Origin: Streptomyces sp. NBC_01288
GTDB taxonomy: Bacteria; Actinomycetota; Actinomycetes; Streptomycetales; Streptomycetaceae
Assembly: GCF_035982055.1 (NCBI RefSeq)
Contig: NZ_CP108427.1
Location: 4,092,001-4,156,000, forward strand
Direction of reading: 5' to 3'
DNA length: 64,000 nt
Part shown: positions 59,170-64,000 of the stretch, one piece after another
How the letters are laid out: every line of letters starts with the position of its first letter
Numbering within the stretch: position 1 is the first letter of the stretch
Notes under the pieces: generated by a model
Told to the model about the DNA's origin: nothing
The model's database searches: none
Seen by the model: the letters and a program-made list of their open reading frames with translations, nothing else
Program-made: the position numbers and the translations under genes

Positions 59170-60795
59170 TCAGTGGGAGTGGCCGTGGCTGTGACCAGCG
59201 CCGGCCGGCTCCTCTTCTTCCTTCTTCTCGACGACCAGGGTCTCGGTCGTGAGGAGCAGGGAGGCGATGGAGGCGGCGTTCTCCAGGGCGGAGCGGGTGA
59301 CCTTGACCGGGTCGATGACGCCGGCCTTGACCAGGTCGCCGTACTCGCCGGTCGCGGCGTTGAAGCCCTGGCCGGGCTCCAGGTCGGCGACCTTGGCGGT
59401 GATGACGTAGCCCTCAAGGCCCGCGTTCTCGGCGATCCAGCGCAGCGGCTCGACGACCGCGCGGCGGACGACCGCGACACCGGTGGCCTCGTCGCCGGTC
59501 TTGTCGAGGTTGCCCTCAAGGACCTTGGCGGCGTGCACCAGGGCGGAGCCACCACCGGAGACGATGCCCTCCTCGACCGCGGCGCGGGTCGCGGAGATGG
59601 CGTCCTCCAGACGGTGCTTCTTCTCCTTGAGCTCCACCTCGGTGGCGGCGCCGACCTTGATCACGCACACGCCGCCGGCCAGCTTCGCGAGGCGCTCCTG
59701 GAGCTTCTCGCGGTCCCAGTCGGAGTCCGTGTTCTCGATCTCGGCCTTGATCTGGTTGACGCGGCCCGCGACCTCGGAGGAGTCGCCGGCACCGTCGACG
59801 ACGGTCGTGTCGTCCTTGGTGACCGTCACGCGGCGGGCGGAGCCCAGCACGTCCAGGCCGACCTGGTCGAGCTTGAGGCCGACCTCCTCGGCGATGACCT
59901 GACCGCCGGTGAGGGTGGCGAGGTCGCCGAGCATCGCCTTGCGGCGGTCGCCGAAGCCGGGGGCCTTGACCGCGACCGCGTTGAACGTGCCGCGGATCTT
60001 GTTCACGACCAGGGTCGACAGGGCCTCGCCCTCGACGTCCTCGGCGATGATCAGCAGCGGCTTGGAGGCGTTGGCCTGGATGACCTTCTCCAGCAGCGGC
60101 AGCAGGTCCTGGATGGAGCTGATCTTGCCCTGGTGGATCAGGATGTACGGGTCTTCGAGGACCGCTTCCATGCGCTCCTGGTCCGTCACGAAGTACGGCG
60201 ACAGGTAGCCCTTGTCGAAGGCCATGCCCTCGGTGAAGTCCAGCTCCAGACCGAAGGTGTTGGACTCCTCGACGGTGATGACACCGTCCTTGCCGACCTT
60301 GTCCATCGCCTCGGCGATGAGCTCGCCGACCTGGCTGTCCTGCGCGGACAGACCGGCCACGGCGGCGATGTCGGCCTTGTCCTCGATCGGCCGCGCGGTG
60401 GCGAGCAGCTCGTCGGAGACGGCCTTGACGGCGGCGTCGATGCCCTTCTTCAGGGCGGCCGGGGAGGCACCCGCGGCGACGTTGCGCAGGCCCTCGCGGA
60501 CGAGCGCCTGGGCGAGCACGGTGGCGGTGGTGGTGCCGTCACCCGCGATGTCGTTGGTCTTGGTCGCCACCTCCTTCACCAGCTGGGCACCGAGGTTCTC
60601 GTACGGGTCGTCGAGCTCGACCTCGCGGGCGATGGTGACGCCGTCGTTGGTGATGGTGGGAGCGCCGAACTTCTTGTCGATGACGACGTTGCGGCCCTTG
60701 GGGCCGATCGTCACCTTGACCGTGTCGGCAAGCTTGTTGACGCCGCGCTCGAGGGCGCGACGGGCGTCCTCGTCGAACTTCAGGATCTTCGCCAT
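59170..60795 (-). CDS. groEL1: Chaperonin GroEL1 with a His-rich C-terminus
   Basis: 541 residues, a complete 60-kDa chaperonin: MAKILKFDEDARRALERGVN, the GDGTTTATVLAQ nucleotide site, and ATGEYGDLVKAGVIDPVKV. The C-terminus ends GAGHSHGHSH instead of the Gly-Gly-Met repeat, the mark of actinobacterial GroEL1 encoded with groES. It is 151 bases downstream of groES and probably co-transcribed from the HrcA-controlled promoter. Confidence 0.97.
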   Translation of the reverse strand: MAKILKFDEDARRALERGVNKLADTVKVTIGPKGRNVVIDKKFGAPTITNDGVTIAREVELDDPYENLGAQLVKEVATKTNDIAGDGTTTATVLAQALVREGLRNVAAGASPAALKKGIDAAVKAVSDELLATARPIEDKADIAAVAGLSAQDSQVGELIAEAMDKVGKDGVITVEESNTFGLELDFTEGMAFDKGYLSPYFVTDQERMEAVLEDPYILIHQGKISSIQDLLPLLEKVIQANASKPLLIIAEDVEGEALSTLVVNKIRGTFNAVAVKAPGFGDRRKAMLGDLATLTGGQVIAEEVGLKLDQVGLDVLGSARRVTVTKDDTTVVDGAGDSSEVAGRVNQIKAEIENTDSDWDREKLQERLAKLAGGVCVIKVGAATEVELKEKKHRLEDAISATRAAVEEGIVSGGGSALVHAAKVLEGNLDKTGDEATGVAVVRRAVVEPLRWIAENAGLEGYVITAKVADLEPGQGFNAATGEYGDLVKAGVIDPVKVTRSALENAASIASLLLTTETLVVEKKEEEEPAGAGHSHGHSH

Positions 60796-60946
60796 GGGAG
60801 CGGTTCAGCCCTCTCGGAAAACGTGGGTGAAACGAACCGCGCCCCTGACGCCCGGCTTCATAAGGTCGCGGGGGCCAGGGGCGCAGCTCACTGCAAAACT
60901 GGGTGTAGCTCGGTACATCCGGGTGGTACCGGCGGTACCGGGTGAG

Positions 60947-61255
60947 CTACTTCTCGATGACCGCGAGCACGTCGCGGGCCGAGAGGACGAGGTATTCCTC
61001 ACCCTGGTACTTCACTTCGGTGCCGCCGTACTTGCTGTACAGCACGATGTCACCGGTCTGGACGTCGAGCGGCAGGCGCTCGCCGTTCTCGAAGCGACCC
61101 GGGCCAACGGCGAGGACGACGCCCTCCTGGGGCTTCTCCTTCGCGGTGTCCGGAATGACCAGGCCAGAGGCCGTGGTCTGCTCGGCTTCGAGCGCCTGGA
61201 CCACAATGCGGTCCTCAAGCGGCTTGATGGCAACCTTGGAGCTGGCGGTCGTCAC
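60947..61255 (-). CDS. groES: Co-chaperonin GroES
   Basis: 102 residues, standard GroES: the mobile loop region EAEQTTASGLVIPDTAKEKP, GRFENGERLPLDVQTGDIV and YSKYGGTEVKYQGEEYLVL. It caps the GroEL ring during protein folding. It is preceded by two CIRCE operators and a vegetative-type promoter, so HrcA controls its heat induction. Confidence 0.97.
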   Translation of the reverse strand: MTTASSKVAIKPLEDRIVVQALEAEQTTASGLVIPDTAKEKPQEGVVLAVGPGRFENGERLPLDVQTGDIVLYSKYGGTEVKYQGEEYLVLSARDVLAVIEK

Positions 61256-61352
61256 GATCCGACCTCCCCCTTCGGAGATCTCACGGGGTTAACTGTCTGA
61301 GGTGGCGACCAGGTCGATCCGTCGTCGCGGGTGCCGGACCTGCCCGTCGCTA

Positions 61353-61379
61353 TTGGCACTCTCCAGGGGGGAGTGCCAG
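61353..61379 (-). promoter_or_regulatory. CIRCE operator, promoter-distal copy
   Basis: TTGGCACTC, nine bases, GAGTGCCAG. It matches the HrcA operator TTAGCACTC-N9-GAGTGCTAA with two changes and lies just downstream of the groES -10. Confidence 0.9.
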
Positions 61380-61384
61380 GTCTG

Positions 61385-61414
61385 AGACTATGACCGCGAT
61401 TAGCACTCGGTCAA
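61385..61414 (-). promoter_or_regulatory. groES vegetative-type promoter
   Basis: On the minus strand TTGACC (61409-61414) and TAGTCT (61385-61390) are 18 bases apart. The -35 lies inside the upstream CIRCE element and the start point falls at the other, so HrcA would block polymerase at both ends. Confidence 0.8.
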
Positions 61415-61426
61415 GCGGAGTGCCAA
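61400..61426 (-). promoter_or_regulatory. CIRCE operator overlapping the -35
   Basis: TTAGCACTC, nine bases, GAGTGCCAA. It matches the HrcA operator with one change and covers the groES -35 element. Confidence 0.92.
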
Positions 61427-61498
61427 TGCCCGCGGCGCTTGAGCGGAATTTCTCCGTCACCCTGAGCTGTCTGGCGGGCCTGTGCTGGTGTCGCCGTC

Positions 61499-61565
61499 TT
61501 GGGGGCTGTGCCCCCAAACCCCCCTGTCGGCCTTCGGCCTCGTCCTCAAACGCCGGACGGGCTGG
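61499..61565. repeat. Interspersed Streptomyces intergenic repeat
   Basis: The segment contains TTGGGGGC-TGT-GCCCCCAA, a GGCCTTCGGCC hairpin and CGTCCTCAAACGCCGGACGG. From general knowledge this sequence recurs in many copies between Streptomyces genes. It lies between the groES promoter and the deacetylase pair. A GGATTGGCC tandem follows at 61564-61582. Confidence 0.65.
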
Positions 61566-61599
61566 ATTGGCCGGATTGGCCGGCCCTCGCTCCATCTGC

Positions 61600-62316
61600 T
61601 CAGAGGTAGTCCTCCAGGCGCCCCACCGTCAGACCCCGCTCCTGGATGCCCCGGAGGAGGCGGGCCGTCGTGCCGGTCGGGGTGATCCGGACGATGTCTC
61701 CAGGGGTGAGCCGGTGGTCGCCCCGGGCGTAGGTCAGGGTGCCGGTCGTCGTGGAGGCCCGCCAGAGGACCAGGGCGGAGATGCCGCAGTCGGCCGCGGC
61801 GCGGCGGGTCGTCGTGTCGTACGTGCCCTCGGGGGGCCGGAGCAGGCGGGAGCCGGGGTGGGGGCGGTGGCCGCAGATCTCGGTGCGCTGGGTGGCGTAG
61901 GGCAGGCCGGTGAAGCGGGCGGGCTTCGGGGGTGTGCGGAACTCCGTGACCGGGAGGCGCAGTTCGCGGACCAGGTCGGTGAAGCTCGGGTCCCGGCGGG
62001 CGCTCGCGGCGTGGTCGTAGGTCAGGAAGACGACCTTGTCACGGGTGCGGACGTGGTCCACGACCGGTGGGAGGCCCGGGCCCGCCGAGCGGGCGGCGGG
62101 GTGGGGGGACGGTTTGGGGGCGGGGGCCAGGGGGGCCGTCAAACCCCAGTGGCGGTACGGCTGTTCGCGGGACGGGCCGTGCGGGTGGACGCGTTGGGCG
62201 GCCTTCTTGCCGAGCCGTTCGATGGGGTCGACGGACTGGGCGCAACCGGTGAGGAACAGCAGAGCGGCCGCCGACGCGACGGCCACCGGTACCCGCAGAC
62301 GGCCCGCCCGCCTCAC
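61600..62316 (-). CDS. Degenerate polysaccharide deacetylase-like lipoprotein
   Basis: 238 residues. A lipoprotein signal ends LLFLTGCAQ (lipobox LTGC). The NodB-like region has FLTYDHA where the paralogue has FLTIDDG. The stretch carrying the HxxxH metal site is missing: alignment jumps from LPVTEFR to GLPYATQRTEICG. It ends VGRLEDYL, like the paralogue's VARLEDYL. Its start overlaps the paralogue's stop by four bases, so it is translationally coupled. It is probably catalytically inactive. Confidence 0.8.
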   Translation of the reverse strand: MRRAGRLRVPVAVASAAALLFLTGCAQSVDPIERLGKKAAQRVHPHGPSREQPYRHWGLTAPLAPAPKPSPHPAARSAGPGLPPVVDHVRTRDKVVFLTYDHAASARRDPSFTDLVRELRLPVTEFRTPPKPARFTGLPYATQRTEICGHRPHPGSRLLRPPEGTYDTTTRRAAADCGISALVLWRASTTTGTLTYARGDHRLTPGDIVRITPTGTTARLLRGIQERGLTVGRLEDYL

Positions 62317-63206
62317 AGGTAGTCCTCCAGGCGGGCCACCGCGTAGCCCTCGGCCGTGACCTTGCCCAGGAAGCGGCGCATGTCGTCGACCATCGTGCCC
62401 TTCCAGTCCTCGCGGCCCCGGAAGTGCGTCAGGACGATGTCGCCGGGGTGCAGGGACCGGTCGTCCTCGCGGTACTCCCAGTGGTCGACGAACACCTCCT
62501 CGTCCCAGATCGGGGCGTACTTGATGCCGCAGGACTTCGCGGCGACGAGGGTGTCGTGGTTGTAGTTCCCGTACGGCGGCCGGAAGACCGTCGGGGCCTT
62601 GCCGAACTGCTTCTTCATGATGTCCTGCATGCCGCAGATCTCGCGCTTCTGCTCGGCGTAGGACAGGCCCGGCAGGTACGGGTGCGTGAGGGTGTGGTTG
62701 TTGATCGTGTGGCCCTGGGCCTGCATCTTCCGGAAGTAGCCGTAGTCGTCCTTCACCAGGTAGTTGCTGAGGAAGGCCGTGTACGGGATCTTCAGGTCGC
62801 TCATCATCCGCAGGAACGCGGGGTCCTTGTTCTCGCCGTCGTCGATGGTGAGGAAGACGATCTTCTGCTTGGTCGGGATCGTGGTGAACACCGGCGGGAG
62901 GTTCAACTCCTCCTGGTCGTCCACCTCGAAGCCCTTGCGCGCGGTGATCTCCGGCTTGTGCGCCGGGGCCGGCGGGGCCGTGAGCGGCACCTTCGCCAGC
63001 CCCCAGCGCTTGGCCGCGGCAACCCGCGCGGCGTACGCGGCGCGCAACTTGGTCGCGTAGGAGTCCAGCGCGCGCGCCGGGGGCGCGTGCAGCGGCTGCG
63101 CGCCCTGCGCCGGGTGGACGGCCGCGCCCGAGCCGGGCTGGCCGCAGCCGGAGACGAGAGCGGCGAGCGCGAGGGCGGCGAGCGCGCCACGGGCGCCTCC
63201 CGTCAT
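62313..63206 (-). CDS. Polysaccharide deacetylase lipoprotein (NodB domain)
   Basis: About 297 residues from ATG 63206. The lipoprotein signal MTGGARGALAALALAALVSG precedes CGQ. The NodB catalytic motifs are intact: FLTIDDG with the Asp pair, HTLTHPYL (HxxxH) and RPPYGNYN. It should deacetylate peptidoglycan or another surface polysaccharide while anchored outside the membrane. ATG 63206 is chosen for the lipobox signal; ATG 63287 would add a long charged leader. The downstream degenerate paralogue is coupled to it. Confidence 0.82.
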   Translation of the reverse strand: MTGGARGALAALALAALVSGCGQPGSGAAVHPAQGAQPLHAPPARALDSYATKLRAAYAARVAAAKRWGLAKVPLTAPPAPAHKPEITARKGFEVDDQEELNLPPVFTTIPTKQKIVFLTIDDGENKDPAFLRMMSDLKIPYTAFLSNYLVKDDYGYFRKMQAQGHTINNHTLTHPYLPGLSYAEQKREICGMQDIMKKQFGKAPTVFRPPYGNYNHDTLVAAKSCGIKYAPIWDEEVFVDHWEYREDDRSLHPGDIVLTHFRGREDWKGTMVDDMRRFLGKVTAEGYAVARLEDYL

Positions 63207-63388
63207 CCGACCCCGGTCGCCCCGGGTTTCCCGATCTCCTCGGTCCCCGCGCGCCCGATTGATGTCATTTTGTACGACTACTCGCATGGGGTCGGATCTT
63301 TTCAGGACCCGGCCCCGATCCCGCGGCGACACCGCCAACACACCGCCACCGGAGGCACACCGTCCACCGACTGGCCCACAATGTCCCG

Positions 63389-64000
63389 GTGAACGACCCC
63401 GTACTCGCCTTCGCCGCCCTGCTCACCCCCGAGGGCCGCGCCCTCCTCGACGAGGTCCGCGGCACCGACCCGGCCAAGGAACTCGCCGTCGCCACCCGGC
63501 TGCGCCGCGACCACCCCGCCGACCTCGTCTCGGCGGCCCTCGGCCAGGCCCGGCTGCGCCAACGCGCGGCAGCGGCGAAGTTCACGCCCGAGGACGCCGA
63601 CCGGATGTTCTTCACCCCGAACGGCTTCGAACAGTCCACCCGGACCAGCGTCGCCACCTACCGCGCCACCCGCCTCCTGGACCTCGGCGTGACCTCCGTC
63701 GCCGACCTCTGCTGCGGAATCGGCGGCGACGCGATCGCACTGGCACGGGCGGGGGTACGGGTCCTGGCCGTGGACCGCGATCCGCTGACGGTGGCCGTGG
63801 CGCGGGCCAACGCGGAGGCCCTGGGGCTGGCCGACCTGATCGAGGTGCGCGAGGCGGATGTCACCGACGTCGACACGTCCGCGTACGACGCCGTGTTCGT
63901 CGACCCCGCACGGCGGGGCGGCCGCGGCCGCATCTTCGATCCCGAGGCGTACTCGCCGCCGTTGTCCTGGGCCATCGGCGCGGCTACGACGGCCCCCCTC
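63389..64000 (+). CDS. THUMP-like domain SAM-dependent methyltransferase (5' part)
   Basis: 204 codons are present; the gene runs off the window. After a helical N-terminal domain the Rossmann SAM-binding motif VADLCCGIGGDAIALARAG appears near residue 108, then VLAVDRDPLTVAVARANAEA and FVDPARRGGRGR. This matches actinobacterial THUMP-like methyltransferases, presumably acting on RNA. The GTG at 63389 is preferred: CACAAT (63377-63382) ends six bases before it, suggesting a leaderless start. An ATG at 63381 only opens a three-codon frame. Confidence 0.78.
   Translation, partial: MNDPVLAFAALLTPEGRALLDEVRGTDPAKELAVATRLRRDHPADLVSAALGQARLRQRAAAAKFTPEDADRMFFTPNGFEQSTRTSVATYRATRLLDLGVTSVADLCCGIGGDAIALARAGVRVLAVDRDPLTVAVARANAEALGLADLIEVREADVTDVDTSAYDAVFVDPARRGGRGRIFDPEAYSPPLSWAIGAATTAPL

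Overview
The window is a piece of a high-GC actinobacterial chromosome, almost certainly Streptomyces. The evidence is strong G/C third-position bias, the developmental pair bldM-whiD, a groES operon with two CIRCE operators, a run of PknB-type kinases, an LAxTG-anchored surface protein and two interspersed repeats typical of the genus. No tRNA, rRNA, insertion sequence, prophage or CRISPR array was seen.

Layout. 80-10341: an IcmB-like cobalamin subunit, a lipase, an M23 endopeptidase, PcrA helicase, two NlpC/P60 proteins (the first lacks its catalytic Cys and signal peptide), a TDT-family transporter and a small membrane protein. 10388-15040: a LuxR-type response regulator and a PspC-containing histidine kinase, divergent from a PspC/LiaF-like membrane protein. 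This looks like a LiaFSR-type envelope-stress module, and its intergenic region is filled by a compound (GGCTGC)n repeat. 15120-19686: assorted membrane and metabolic genes. 19701-21861: guaA and chorismate mutase, the latter preceded by a probable Phe/Tyr leader-peptide attenuator. 22492-28508: a membrane-anchored protein, a sortase substrate, a GMC oxidoreductase and succinate-semialdehyde dehydrogenase.

28668-45459 holds six membrane serine/threonine kinases on the minus strand. Their extracytoplasmic domains are mostly related. The fifth is a pseudokinase with a roughly 395-residue low-complexity insertion. A metallo-hydrolase, an AraC regulator, a small protein and a LamG protein lie between the first and second kinases. 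45630-50722: a serine hydrolase, GlpD, a UDP-sugar dehydrogenase homologue without its catalytic Cys, and a small membrane protein. 50805-51145 is a structured, apparently independent minus-strand unit with a 32-codon ORF; this is the best candidate here for something undescribed.

51300-61255 is a conserved actinobacterial block: guaB3, guaB2, shbA/sigD-type sigma factor, bldM, whiD, LysR, MOSC, SDR, groEL1, groES. The order guaB3-guaB2-sigD-whiB3-groEL1-groES is also found in Mycobacterium tuberculosis, as recalled. bldM carries an exact match to the sigma-BldN promoter consensus. 61600-64000: a degenerate and an intact polysaccharide deacetylase lipoprotein in a coupled pair, then the start of a THUMP-like methyltransferase cut by the window end.

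A recurring theme is intact reading frames whose catalytic residues are gone (NlpC/P60, kinase, UDP-sugar dehydrogenase, deacetylase, and GuaB3 as known for its family), several next to an intact paralogue.
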